From JACDCY01 sp964350145 (GTDB lineage: Bacteria; Gemmatimonadota; Gemmatimonadetes; Gemmatimonadales; Gemmatimonadaceae): DNA of 64,000 bases. The notes below the pieces were generated by a model that worked only from the letters and a program-made list of their open reading frames with translations, was not told the origin of the DNA and did no database searches. This document shows, in pieces, positions 1 through 7,424 of this stretch (positions within the stretch are counted from its first letter, which is position 1; each line of letters starts with the position of its first letter). Location: the NCBI GenBank assembly GCA_964350145.1, contig CAYGJL010000004.1:1-64000 (forward strand), in the 5' to 3' direction. The translations under genes were made by a program, and so were the position numbers.

Positions 1-1
1 G

Positions 2-1102
2 TACGCCGAGGGGCTGCCGTCCAAGCGGTACTACGGCGGCTGCGAGGTGGTGGACAAGGTCGAGCAGATCGCCATAGACCGCGTCAAGCAGCTGTTCGAC
101 GCGGAGCACGCGAACGTGCAGCCGCACTCCGGCGCGCAGGCGAACGCGGCGGTGTATCTCGCTTTTCTCAAGCCGGGCGACAAGGTGCTGGGATTGGACC
201 TGTCGCAGGGCGGGCACCTGACGCACGGGTCGCCGGTCAACTTCTCTGGGTTGCTGTACAACGCCATTCACTACGGCGTCAAGCCGGAAGACGGCCGGAT
301 CGATTACGACCGAATGCGCGAGATCGCGCGCGCGGAGCGGCCGCAGATGATCATCGCCGGCGCCAGCGCGTACGCGCGGATAATCGACTTTCCCGCGTTC
401 GCCGAGGTGGCGCGCGAGGTCGGCGCGAAATTCGTGGTGGACATGGCGCACATCGCCGGGCTGGTCGCGACGGGGCTGCATCCTTCGCCCGTGCCGCACG
501 CCGACGCGGTGACGAGCACCACGCACAAGACGCTGCGCGGTCCGCGCGGCGGGCTGATCCTGTGCAAGGCCGAGCACGCCAAGGCCGTTGACAAGGCGAT
601 GTTCCCGGGGACGCAGGGTGGGCCACTGGAGCACGTCATCGCCGCGAAGGCCGTCGCATTCAAGGAAGCGCTGGACCCGTCGTTCAAGGATTACTGCAAG
701 CAGGTCATCGTCAACGCTCAGGCGTTGGCAGGCGCGCTCATGTCGCGCGGGTACGACATCGTCTCCGGCGGAACGGACAACCATCTGCTGCTGGTGGACC
801 TGCGCAACCGGAACCTCACGGGCAAAGTCGCGGAGCAATCGCTGGACAAGGCGGGTATCACGGTGAACAAGAACACCGTTCCGCGCGAGACGCAGTCGCC
901 GTTCGTGACGAGCGGGATCCGCATCGGCACTCCGGCCGTGACGACGCGCGGCATGAAGGAGCCAGAGATGGAGCGGATAGCGGGGCTCATCGAGCGCGTG
1001 CTGGCCGCACCCGACGACGAGTCTGTGTGCGAAACGGTACGGGCGGAAGTGCGGGAATTGACTGGCGGGTTTCCGCTCTATCCCGCATCATTTGTGTCGT
1101 AG
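2..1102 (+). CDS. glyA: Serine hydroxymethyltransferase (5' end outside window)
   Basis: PLP enzyme that interconverts serine and glycine while charging tetrahydrofolate with a one-carbon unit; cytosolic. The reading frame is open from base 2, so the N-terminus lies upstream of the window. The visible part starts at the family segment SKRYYGGCEVVD and contains the PLP-lysine motif TTHKTLRGPRGG (lysine codon at 527-529) and the conserved FPGTQGGPLEH. About 366 residues are present of the usual 415-430, so only some 50 are missing. The next gene follows after 18 nt. It supplies one-carbon units used by other folate genes such as folP at 37 kb. Identity is very secure. Confidence 0.97.
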   Translation, partial: YAEGLPSKRYYGGCEVVDKVEQIAIDRVKQLFDAEHANVQPHSGAQANAAVYLAFLKPGDKVLGLDLSQGGHLTHGSPVNFSGLLYNAIHYGVKPEDGRIDYDRMREIARAERPQMIIAGASAYARIIDFPAFAEVAREVGAKFVVDMAHIAGLVATGLHPSPVPHADAVTSTTHKTLRGPRGGLILCKAEHAKAVDKAMFPGTQGGPLEHVIAAKAVAFKEALDPSFKDYCKQVIVNAQALAGALMSRGYDIVSGGTDNHLLLVDLRNRNLTGKVAEQSLDKAGITVNKNTVPRETQSPFVTSGIRIGTPAVTTRGMKEPEMERIAGLIERVLAAPDDESVCETVRAEVRELTGGFPLYPASFVS

Positions 1103-1120
1103 GCAGACCGGGAGAGTGAA

Positions 1121-1507
1121 TTGGTAGAGCTGGCGTTTCGGGACGGCATCATGGACAGGATCAGGCTTCGCGAGCCGCGGTTCGAGGAGGGCGCGTACCT
1201 CTTCGTGCTGGCCGGCCTGGAGTTCTGTCAGTCCCGCCTACCGGAGCGTCGCCATATTACGGGTGCCGAGCTGGCGCACGCCTGCCGCGATCTCGCTCTC
1301 AGGCGGTTCGGTGTGATGGCGCGGCTCGTGCTCGAAGGTTGGGGTCTGCGCAGCACAGGCGACATCGGCGCGGTAGTGTTCACGCTCGTAAGCGAAGGTC
1401 TGCTCCTCAAATCTCCGACGGATAACCCGGGTGACTTCATCGGCGTGTACGATTTCGCCGGCGCTTTCGAGCGCGACTACCCCTGGGGCTGCGCCAGCCC
1501 GGCGTAG
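1121..1507 (+). CDS. Minf_1886 family protein, function unknown
   Basis: A 128-residue protein that matches my memory of the small Minf_1886 family found in Planctomycetes, Verrucomicrobia and Gemmatimonadota: a 'DPRF..GAYLFVLAGLEF' start, a middle TGAEL..ACRDLALRRFG and a late VFTLVSEGLLLK..TDNPGDF followed by YDF..AF. No enzymatic motif is known. The start is TTG with GGGAGAG at 1110-1116 just upstream; an in-frame ATG at 1151 would remove part of the conserved beginning, so the TTG is preferred. It sits 18 nt behind glyA and is probably cotranscribed with it. Confidence 0.75.
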   Translation: MVELAFRDGIMDRIRLREPRFEEGAYLFVLAGLEFCQSRLPERRHITGAELAHACRDLALRRFGVMARLVLEGWGLRSTGDIGAVVFTLVSEGLLLKSPTDNPGDFIGVYDFAGAFERDYPWGCASPA

Positions 1508-1555
1508 CTTTTGCGCCGCGGCCGCGGCGACATCGGCCGGTGGACGACCACTCAC

Positions 1556-3079
1556 ATGACCGTGCTGGTGACCACCGCCGCGGAAGCGGCGGCGCTGGAT
1601 GCCGCGACGATTGCCGCCGGCACGCCGTCGCATGAGCTGATGCGGCGCGCGGGCATGGCGGCTTCCGCGGAGATCGCGCGCCTGCTCGGCGAGCGTGCGC
1701 GTACCGGAGTGCGGGTGCTCACCGGCGGCGGCAACAACGGCGGCGACGGCTGGGTCGTGGCGGAAGACCTCGCGCGGCGTGGAATCCCCGTCGCCGCCGT
1801 CGAGATCGCGGATGCGCGCACGGAAGACGCGAAGGCGGCGAAGTCCGCGGCGGCGCCGGTGCTCGCCAGCGCGACAGCGCCCGGCGACGGCGCAGCGGTC
1901 GTGGATGCACTGCTCGGAACCGGATCGTCCGGCGCGCCGGCGGGCGCGATCGGAGCCGCGGTCGAGGCGATCGCCAAGGCGCGCGCCGCCGGCGCGTACG
2001 TGATCAGCCTCGATCTGCCCAGCGGGCTGGATGCTACGACCGGCGCGCACACCGGAGCGGTAGTCGCCGATACGACGCTGACGTTCGGCAGCGTCAAGCG
2101 GAGCCAGCTCATCTCGCGCGCGAGCTGCGGCCGCATCATCGCTCTCGACATCGGGCTGCTCCCGCCGGACGCGGAGACGCAGCTCCCCGAGCTGCTCGGC
2201 GCGGGCGACGTGTACCCGCTCATCCCCGCAATCCCGGCGCGCGCGCACAAGGGGACGCGCGGGAAAGTCGCGATCGTCGGCGGGAGCGAGGGGATGGCGG
2301 GCGCGGTCCTGCTCGCGGCGCAGGCGGCGTTCCGGAGCGGCGTTGGTCTGCTGCGGCTGTGCGTCGCCGAAGGCAGCGTGTCGGCCGTGCACGGCGCGGC
2401 GCCGGCCGCGCTCGTCACGGAGTGGCAGCCCGACAGCGAGTTCGACGATTCCAACACCGCGTGGGCGGACGCGGTGGTGATCGGCCCCGGGCTCGGCAAG
2501 GCCGCGCGCGCGAAGCGGTTCGCGGAGCACGTTCTCAAAGGGCAGGTGAAGCTGCTCGTGGTGGACGCCGACGGGCTCAACATCTTCGCCAGCGACGCTG
2601 GCGCGCTCACCGAGCTGCTGGACGGCCGTCCCTCCGTACTCACGCCGCACCCGGCCGAGCTCGGGCGCCTGCTGCAGCGCGATGCTGCAGACATTGACGC
2701 CGCGCGGTTCGAGGTCGCGCTGGAGGCGGCGCGTTACTTCGGCGCCGTGGTGTTGCTCAAAGGCACGCCGACCGTGATCGCCGCGCCGGACGGCGGGATT
2801 CGCGTGAGCGCGGCGGGCACGCCCGCGCTGGCCACCGGCGGCAGCGGTGACGTTCTCGCCGGCATGATCGGCACTCTCCTCGCGCAGACCGGGGATCCAT
2901 TCGTCAGCGCATGCGTCGCGGCATGGATTCACGGACGCGCCGCCGAGCTCGCGACCGGCGATCGCAACTCGCGCGGCACGACGCTGGACGACGTGCTCCG
3001 CATGCTTCCCGAAGCGTGGCAGCCCGTGGAGCAGAAGCTTGCACACGGCGTGCTCGCCGAGCTTCCCGCGATCCGATGA
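1556..3079 (+). CDS. nnr: Bifunctional NAD(P)H-hydrate epimerase / ADP-dependent NAD(P)H-hydrate dehydratase
   Basis: Repairs damaged nicotinamide cofactors: the N-terminal YjeF domain epimerises R- and S-NAD(P)HX and the C-terminal ribokinase-like domain dehydrates S-NAD(P)HX using ADP. 507 residues, the normal size of the fused form. The epimerase shows GNNGGDGWVVA near residue 59. The dehydratase begins near residue 230 with KGTRGKVAIVGGSEG and has TPHPAELGRLL and, near residue 420, TPALATGGSGDVLAGMIG, the catalytic/ADP site. I chose the ATG at 1556 (MTVLVTTAAEAAALD, a typical beginning) over a TTG at 1511 that adds 15 unconserved residues. Its stop overlaps the thiL start. Confidence 0.95.
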   Translation: MTVLVTTAAEAAALDAATIAAGTPSHELMRRAGMAASAEIARLLGERARTGVRVLTGGGNNGGDGWVVAEDLARRGIPVAAVEIADARTEDAKAAKSAAAPVLASATAPGDGAAVVDALLGTGSSGAPAGAIGAAVEAIAKARAAGAYVISLDLPSGLDATTGAHTGAVVADTTLTFGSVKRSQLISRASCGRIIALDIGLLPPDAETQLPELLGAGDVYPLIPAIPARAHKGTRGKVAIVGGSEGMAGAVLLAAQAAFRSGVGLLRLCVAEGSVSAVHGAAPAALVTEWQPDSEFDDSNTAWADAVVIGPGLGKAARAKRFAEHVLKGQVKLLVVDADGLNIFASDAGALTELLDGRPSVLTPHPAELGRLLQRDAADIDAARFEVALEAARYFGAVVLLKGTPTVIAAPDGGIRVSAAGTPALATGGSGDVLAGMIGTLLAQTGDPFVSACVAAWIHGRAAELATGDRNSRGTTLDDVLRMLPEAWQPVEQKLAHGVLAELPAIR

Positions 3080-4056
3080 CGGAGCGTGGCGGCGCGTTCG
3101 GTCACATCGCGCTCGGGCCCGGCGGCGAGTTCGACATCATTCGGAGGATGCTCGAGGGTTGGGGCGAGTTAGCGAGAAGCATCGGCGACGACGCCGCGAT
3201 CGTGCCGCTGCCGCAGAGTGGTCAGCTCGTAGTGAGCACGGACACCAGCGTGGAGGACGTGCATTTTCGCAAGGAGTGGCTCACCCACGCGGAGATCGGC
3301 NNNNNNNNNNAAGAGATTGGATATCGCGCCACGGCCGCGGCGCTGAGTGATCTCGCCGCGATGGCGGCGAAGCCGGAGGGAATCTTCCTTGCGCTCACGC
3401 TGGCCGAGAGCGACGTGCCGCTGGCGGGCGAGCTCGCGGACGGAATCGGCGAGAGCGTTCGATCGGCGGGGACGCTCATACTCGGCGGCGACGTGACGCG
3501 CGGCGCCGGACTGTCGTTGACCGTTACGGTGCTCGGATCTTCGGCCGCACCGCTGCTGCGCAGTGGCGCGACGTCGGGCGACAGGATCTACGTAACCGGG
3601 CGGCTGGGCGCGCCGTTGCGCGCCCTGCGGGAGCTGCGCGAGCGGCGAACACCCGCCGCCGCGCTCCGCGACCGGTTCGCGCACCCGGTGCCGCGGCTGC
3701 GCGAGGCGCGCTGGCTGGCGGAGCGGGGCGCCAGCGCGGCGATCGACATCTCCGACGGCCTGATCGCGGACGCGCGCCACCTCGCGGTTGCCAGCGGCGT
3801 CGCGCTGCACCTGCGGAGCGAGAGAGTTCCCACGTTCCCGGGGACGACGTCGGACGACGCGCTCGCGAGCGGGGAAGAGTACGAGCTACTGGTGACGTCG
3901 TCCGGTGAGCTCGACGTGGCGGCGTTCCGGCAGGAGTTCGGCCTCGACCTCACCGAAATCGGCGAAGCGCAGGGAGACGAGGCCGAAGTCGTGCTGACCG
4001 CCGGCGGCCGCCGCGTTGCACCGCCCGCGGGCTACGACCACTTTATCGCGCAGTGA
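3076..4056 (+). CDS. thiL: Thiamine-monophosphate kinase, interrupted by an assembly gap
   Basis: Makes thiamine diphosphate from thiamine monophosphate and ATP. AIR-synthase-fold signatures are present: SIGDDAAIV near residue 35, STDTSVEDVHF near 55, ALSDLAAM, GGDVTRG and IDISDGL. The ATG at 3076 overlaps the preceding stop (ATGA), which indicates translational coupling to the NAD(P)HX repair gene. Ten Ns at 3301-3310 fall inside the gene; the frame is kept across them as written, but EIG is found on both sides, so the true sequence is probably EIGYRATAAALSDLAAM with no missing codons. The end overlaps the acyltransferase start (GTGA). Confidence 0.93.
   Translation: MTERGGAFGHIALGPGGEFDIIRRMLEGWGELARSIGDDAAIVPLPQSGQLVVSTDTSVEDVHFRKEWLTHAEIGXXXXEIGYRATAAALSDLAAMAAKPEGIFLALTLAESDVPLAGELADGIGESVRSAGTLILGGDVTRGAGLSLTVTVLGSSAAPLLRSGATSGDRIYVTGRLGAPLRALRELRERRTPAAALRDRFAHPVPRLREARWLAERGASAAIDISDGLIADARHLAVASGVALHLRSERVPTFPGTTSDDALASGEEYELLVTSSGELDVAAFRQEFGLDLTEIGEAQGDEAEVVLTAGGRRVAPPAGYDHFIAQ
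3301..3310. other. Assembly gap of 10 Ns within thiL
   Basis: A run of exactly ten Ns. The flanks are nearly the same: GAGATCGGC on the left and GAGATTGGA on the right, both encoding Glu-Ile-Gly. This looks like two contigs that really overlap but were joined with a placeholder. The true gap is likely zero or negative. Confidence 0.9.
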
Positions 4057-4799
4057 GACTCATCCTCGTCGCGATCGCGGCGCTGATCGCGACGCCCGCG
4101 CTGACCCTGTTGCTGGTCGCCGCCAGGCTGCTGCGCATTCCCGATCGCGCGGGCTCGGTGTATGACGGCATCCCGCGCTGGTGGGCGAAGACGCTGCTGT
4201 GGGTTGCCGGGGTGGACGTGCGGGCGAGCGGCACGGAATTCATCGGCGGCGAATCGCCCCGAATATTCGTCGGAAATCACGTGAGCTGGTTCGACGTGCT
4301 CGCAACCGCCGTCGTCCTCCCCCGCGGCAAGTACGTCGCGAAGGCGGAGTTGTTCCGCATTCCCGTGTTCGGCCAGGCAATTCGCTGGATCGGCATGATC
4401 GCGATCGAGCGGGAGAACAGGAAGGCGGCGCTTGAATCGATCGAGCGCGCGGCGGCGAAGATCAGGGCCGGGAATCCCGTCGTCATGTTCGCGGAAGGGA
4501 CACGCGGCAATGAGTACGCCCTGCGCCCGTTCAAGAAGGGTCCATTCGTACTCGCCATCACCGCCGGCGTGCCGGTTGTTCCGATGGTCATTTACGGCAC
4601 GATCGAACGGATGCGGCGGGGAGGCTGGAAAATCCATCCGGGCACAATCGAAGTAACTTTGCTCGAGCCGATCCCGACGGCGCAGTACACCTACGATGAC
4701 CGCGGCGAGCTGGTCGAGCTGGTGCGGTCGCGTATGGCGAAGGTGCTGCTGGAGCGGTACGGCGTAGCAAGCGAGCTAGCAGCTAGCAGTGCAGTGTAG
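4053..4799 (+). CDS. plsC: 1-acyl-sn-glycerol-3-phosphate acyltransferase (PlsC-like)
   Basis: Transfers the second acyl chain onto lysophosphatidate to form phosphatidate in membrane lipid synthesis. The 248-residue protein has an N-terminal membrane segment (LILVAIAALIATPALTLLLV), the catalytic NHVSWFD (NHx4D, near residue 72), and the acceptor-binding FAEGTRG near residue 150, followed by VPVVPMVIYG. The GTG start overlaps the thiL stop (GTGA). The last residues (about ASELAASSAV) and the stop are encoded by sequence that already has the 7-bp rhythm of the repeat array that follows, so the tail appears to have been formed by the repeat. Confidence 0.92.
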   Translation: MRLILVAIAALIATPALTLLLVAARLLRIPDRAGSVYDGIPRWWAKTLLWVAGVDVRASGTEFIGGESPRIFVGNHVSWFDVLATAVVLPRGKYVAKAELFRIPVFGQAIRWIGMIAIERENRKAALESIERAAAKIRAGNPVVMFAEGTRGNEYALRPFKKGPFVLAITAGVPVVPMVIYGTIERMRRGGWKIHPGTIEVTLLEPIPTAQYTYDDRGELVELVRSRMAKVLLERYGVASELAASSAV

Positions 4800-4859
4800 T
4801 TATCAGTTACTAGCCACTAGCCACTAGCCACTAGTCACTAGTCACCAGTCACTTTTTTT
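4764..4859. repeat. Heptamer array 1 (GTCACTA flavour), with T-run
   Basis: Clear 7-bp units from 4799: GTTATCA, GTTACTA, GCCACTA x3, GTCACTA, GTCACCA, GTCACTT (to 4854), then seven Ts at 4853-4859. Weaker 7-bp spacing (AGCAGCT, AGCAGTG, CAGTGTA) extends back into the 3' end of plsC. Only this one orientation is present; it stops 3 nt before the enolase ATG. Confidence 0.85.
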
Positions 4860-4862
4860 CAA

Positions 4863-6143
4863 ATGCCTACCATCGTCGACATACGCGCCCGCGAGATCCT
4901 GGACAGCCGCGGCAATCCCACCGTCGAAGCCGACGTCACCCTCGCCAGCGGCGCGTTCGGCCGCGCGGCCGTGCCGAGCGGCGCTTCCACCGGCGAGCAC
5001 GAGGCGCTGGAGCTGCGCGACGGCGACGACGAGCGATACGGCGGGAAGGGAGTGCAGCAGGCGGTGCAGAGCATCGTCGAGCGGATCGCGCCGGCGCTCA
5101 ACGGGATTGCCGCCGCGGATCAGATCGCGATAGACCGGCTGATGATCGAGCTCGACGGCACGCCGAACAAGGGGAAGCTGGGCGCGAACGCGATCCTGGC
5201 CGTGTCGCTCGCGGTCGCGCGCGCGGCCGCGGAGGATACGGGGCTGCCGTTGTACAGATATCTCGGCGGACCGATGGCGCGGACGATGCCGGTTCCGATG
5301 ATGAACATCCTGAATGGCGGCGCGCACGCTACCAACACGGTGGACCTGCAGGAGTTCATGGTGGTGCCGATCGGCGCCGACACGTTCGCCGACGCGCTGC
5401 GTATGGGCGCCGAAGTGTTCCATTCGCTGAAGAAGGTGTTGGTGAAGCGGAAGTTGTCCACGGGCGTCGGCGACGAAGGCGGATTCGCCCCCAATCTCGA
5501 GAACGACGAAGACGCGCTGCGCGTGGTCGTGGAAGCGATCGAGAAGGCGGGCTACTCACCTGGCACCGAGATCGCGATCGCGCTCGACCCGGCGGCGTCG
5601 GAGTTCCACAAGGCCGGCAGCTACACCTTCAAGAAGAGCGGCGGCGGGACGTTCGACGCCGACGGGATGATCGAGCTGTATGCCGGCTGGCTGGACAAGT
5701 ATCCGATCGTCTCGATCGAGGACGGACTCGCCGAGGACGATTGGGACGGCTGGGCCAAGCTCACGGCGGCGCTCGGCGACCGCTGTCAGCTCGTGGGCGA
5801 CGATCTGTTCGTCACCAGCACGGAGCGCCTCGCGCGCGGGATCGAGGGCGACGTCGGCAACGCGATTCTCATCAAGCTAAATCAGATCGGCACGCTGACG
5901 GAGACTCTTGAAGCGATCGAGCTGGCGCGCGGCAACGGCTATCAGTCGGTGATCTCGCACCGGTCGGGGGAGACGGAGGACACGTTCATCGCCGATCTCG
6001 CGGTGGCGACGGGCGCCGGCCAGATCAAGACGGGGTCCGCGAGCAGGACCGATCGCGTCGCCAAGTACAACCAACTGCTGCGGATCGAAGAGCAGCTCGG
6101 GCCGCTGGCGGAGTATCCCGGCGGCGCGGTGTACGGACTCTGA
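4863..6143 (+). CDS. eno: Enolase (phosphopyruvate hydratase)
   Basis: Glycolytic enzyme converting 2-phosphoglycerate to phosphoenolpyruvate; magnesium-dependent and cytosolic. At 426 residues it is full length. It begins with the typical IVDIRAREILDSRGNPTVE, then VPSGASTGEHEALELRD, the metal-site segments ALDPAASEF, SIEDGLAEDDW and LVGDDLFVT, the catalytic lysine region LIKLNQIGTLTET near residue 338, and SHRSGETEDTFIADLAV. There is no clear Shine-Dalgarno: the ATG follows directly on a heptamer array and a T-run, so this gene probably needs its own promoter or is read from a leader that contains the array. Confidence 0.98.
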   Translation: MPTIVDIRAREILDSRGNPTVEADVTLASGAFGRAAVPSGASTGEHEALELRDGDDERYGGKGVQQAVQSIVERIAPALNGIAAADQIAIDRLMIELDGTPNKGKLGANAILAVSLAVARAAAEDTGLPLYRYLGGPMARTMPVPMMNILNGGAHATNTVDLQEFMVVPIGADTFADALRMGAEVFHSLKKVLVKRKLSTGVGDEGGFAPNLENDEDALRVVVEAIEKAGYSPGTEIAIALDPAASEFHKAGSYTFKKSGGGTFDADGMIELYAGWLDKYPIVSIEDGLAEDDWDGWAKLTAALGDRCQLVGDDLFVTSTERLARGIEGDVGNAILIKLNQIGTLTETLEAIELARGNGYQSVISHRSGETEDTFIADLAVATGAGQIKTGSASRTDRVAKYNQLLRIEEQLGPLAEYPGGAVYGL

Positions 6144-6147
6144 GCGA

Positions 6148-6185
6148 GCTATTGGCTGTTGGCTATTGGCTGTTGGCTAACAGCT
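6148..6185. repeat. Heptamer array 2 (GCTATTG flavour)
   Basis: Units GCTATTG, GCTGTTG, GCTATTG, GCTGTTG, GCTAACA starting 4 nt after the enolase stop. The last units can fold back (GCTGTT at 6169-6174 with AACAGC at 6179-6184), giving a short 6-bp hairpin. Confidence 0.8.
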
Positions 6186-6201
6186 CCCTGGGCATCGCGT
6201 G

Positions 6202-6507
6202 ATGCGTAAGCCGTCGTGGGCGCGGGTGGCGCTACTGCTCTTTTTGGGGGGCGCGCTGTATTTCGCGATTCAGGGTGGAGAGTACAGCACGGCGGACGTA
6301 GTGCGGCAGTTCGTGGCCGAGCGGCGGATGCAGGCCGCGGTGGATTCTCTCCAGCGGCTAGTGGATTCGATGGGGAAGACGCTCGAGGCGATCGAGACGG
6401 ATCCGGCGGTGCAGGAGAGGATCGCGCGGGAGGAGTTCGGTATGGTACGGGGGGAGAAGGAGCTGTTGTATCGCTTTGCTGCACCGGACTCAGTGCGAGC
6501 GCCTTGA
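6202..6507 (+). CDS. Septum formation initiator family protein (FtsB/DivIC-like)
   Basis: Small divisome protein expected to pair with an FtsL-type partner through its coiled coil and help activate septal peptidoglycan synthesis. 101 residues: a short basic cytoplasmic start, one membrane segment (VALLLFLGGALYFAI), then a helical stretch rich in E, R and Q (VRQFVAERRMQAAVDSLQRL) and the family-like end ERIAREEFGMVRGEKELLYRF. Position directly after enolase is the classic eno-ftsB arrangement. GTG at 6199 is an alternative start next to the ATG chosen. The ftsL candidate is at 59.1 kb. Confidence 0.85.
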   Translation: MRKPSWARVALLLFLGGALYFAIQGGEYSTADVVRQFVAERRMQAAVDSLQRLVDSMGKTLEAIETDPAVQERIAREEFGMVRGEKELLYRFAAPDSVRAP

Positions 6508-6517
6508 TACGACTGCG

Positions 6518-6675
6518 GATTGCGGACCCTTGCGGCCTCAGGACTAACGGCCATCGCGGATCGGCGATTAATCGAGGACAGAGGATCGCGGAATCCTCCC
6601 TTCGCACTCCTCAATTAGTCGTCGATCGTCGATTGTAGTTGGTCCTGAGGCCGCAAGGGTCCTGAGTCCGCAATC
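6518..6675. repeat. Long imperfect inverted repeat, D-type element copy 1
   Basis: Left arm 6518-6578 and right arm 6608-6675 are largely complementary; the right arm carries one extra 7-bp block (CTCAGGA in the complementary reading) between GATTGCGGA and CCCTTGCGG. Bases 6529-6578 match 25364-25413 at 47 of 50 positions, so this is a dispersed element. Local 7-bp rhythm is visible, for example GTCGATC, GTCGATT, GTAGTTG, GTCCTGA. It starts about 10 nt after the FtsB-like stop. Confidence 0.8.
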
Positions 6676-6703
6676 GCAGATGAACGGAAGCCCGTCCACC
6701 CAG

Positions 6704-6732
6704 TTGACCAACGCGTCGTTTGAGACCATCTT
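6704..6732 (+). promoter_or_regulatory. Possible sigma-70 promoter of the tRNA pair
   Basis: TTGACC at 6704-6709 is a good -35 hexamer; 17 nt further CATCTT (6727-6732) is a weak -10. A transcript from here would begin a few bases before the initiator tRNA at 6743. The -10 match is poor. Confidence 0.35.
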
Positions 6733-6742
6733 TACTGTCTAT

Positions 6743-6816
<74 letters not shown>

Positions 6817-6828
6817 TGCGACAACCAG

Positions 6829-6857
6829 CGGCCGGTCCGAAAGGGCCGGCCGTTTTT
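6829..6857 (+). terminator. Rho-independent terminator between the two tRNAs
   Basis: CGGCCGGTCC, loop GAAA, GGGCCGGCCG form a 10-bp stem with one T-G pair, followed at once by TTTTT. It ends the initiator tRNA transcript, so the next tRNA must have its own promoter or depend on read-through. Confidence 0.9.
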
Positions 6858-6876
6858 GTACCGCCGTCCGAAGCAC

Positions 6877-6950
6877 GGCAGCGTAGCTCAGCTGGCTAGA
6901 GCGCACGACTCATAATCGTGAGGTCGGGAGTTCGAGTCTCCCCGCTGCTA
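6877..6950 (+). tRNA. tRNA-Met elongator (anticodon CAT)
   Basis: 74 nt cloverleaf with acceptor GGCAGCG / CGCTGCT (one G-U at the first pair), anticodon stem CACGA / TCGTG around CTCATAA, T-arm GGGAGTTCGAGTCTCCC. CAT anticodons can also be tRNA-Ile modified with lysidine (tilS is at 33.4 kb), but the overall body resembles elongator Met. CCA is not encoded. Confidence 0.85.
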
Positions 6951-6998
6951 TCACGCAACGAAAGCCGCAGGCGCGATCGCGGCATTCTCAGGAGTCTT

Positions 6999-7421
6999 AT
7001 GCGCGTCTTTTTCGTTGTTGCCGTACTCCTGGCGTCAGCCGGCTGCTCCACTCTGCTGGGTCCCGGGCGATTCTCGTTCTCGGCCACGAAGCCGGGTTTC
7101 AACTCCCTTGCTGACTTCGCGAGCGTGACGAGCGTTGCCGAGGCGCAAATTCAATTCGCCGGTGCGATGTCTACTCCCACGCCCTGCTATCGCGTCACCG
7201 GGGCGGCGAATGTCGCCGACCGCGAGATCACCATCACCGTTTCCGCCGCCAGCACGCTTGGTGCAGGGGAGGGATGCGCGCAAGCCGTGGCGAGCTCCAG
7301 CTACACGGGCGCCGTCAGGGAGCTGCGATCGGGGTCGCACCGGGTGGTCGTGATCCACACCATTCCGGGCACCGGGTGGCCCACCCGCACGCTAGCGGAT
7401 ACTTCCGTGAACCTCCCGTAG
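6999..7421 (+). CDS. Putative lipoprotein, function unknown
   Basis: A 140-residue protein with a lipoprotein signal: MRVFFVVAVLLASAGC, lipobox ASAGC with the modified cysteine at 16, so it should be anchored to a membrane on the periplasmic side. The mature part is short and probably all beta (VADREITITVSAAS, SHRVVVIHTI) with two cysteines (PCYRV and EGCAQ) that may form a disulfide. AGGAG at 6990-6994 sets the ATG at 6999. It ends 3 nt before the S41 protease start, so the two are likely cotranscribed. I do not recognise the family. Confidence 0.7.
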   Translation: MRVFFVVAVLLASAGCSTLLGPGRFSFSATKPGFNSLADFASVTSVAEAQIQFAGAMSTPTPCYRVTGAANVADREITITVSAASTLGAGEGCAQAVASSSYTGAVRELRSGSHRVVVIHTIPGTGWPTRTLADTSVNLP

Positions 7422-7424
7422 CGC

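Noticed and set aside
1238..3046. 602-codon open frame on the minus strand opposite the NAD(P)H-hydrate repair gene
   Set aside because: It is a high-GC shadow: Arg/Ala/Gly-rich, no domain, and fully covered by a well-recognised gene on the other strand.
4848..4859. Rho-independent terminator before eno
   Set aside because: There is a T-run but no stem directly before it; the array here is in one orientation only.
6149..6607. Minus-strand frame sharing the segment RLIADPRWPLVLRPQ with a frame at 25.4 kb
   Set aside because: The shared peptide comes only from the dispersed D-type repeat; neither frame is otherwise protein-like.
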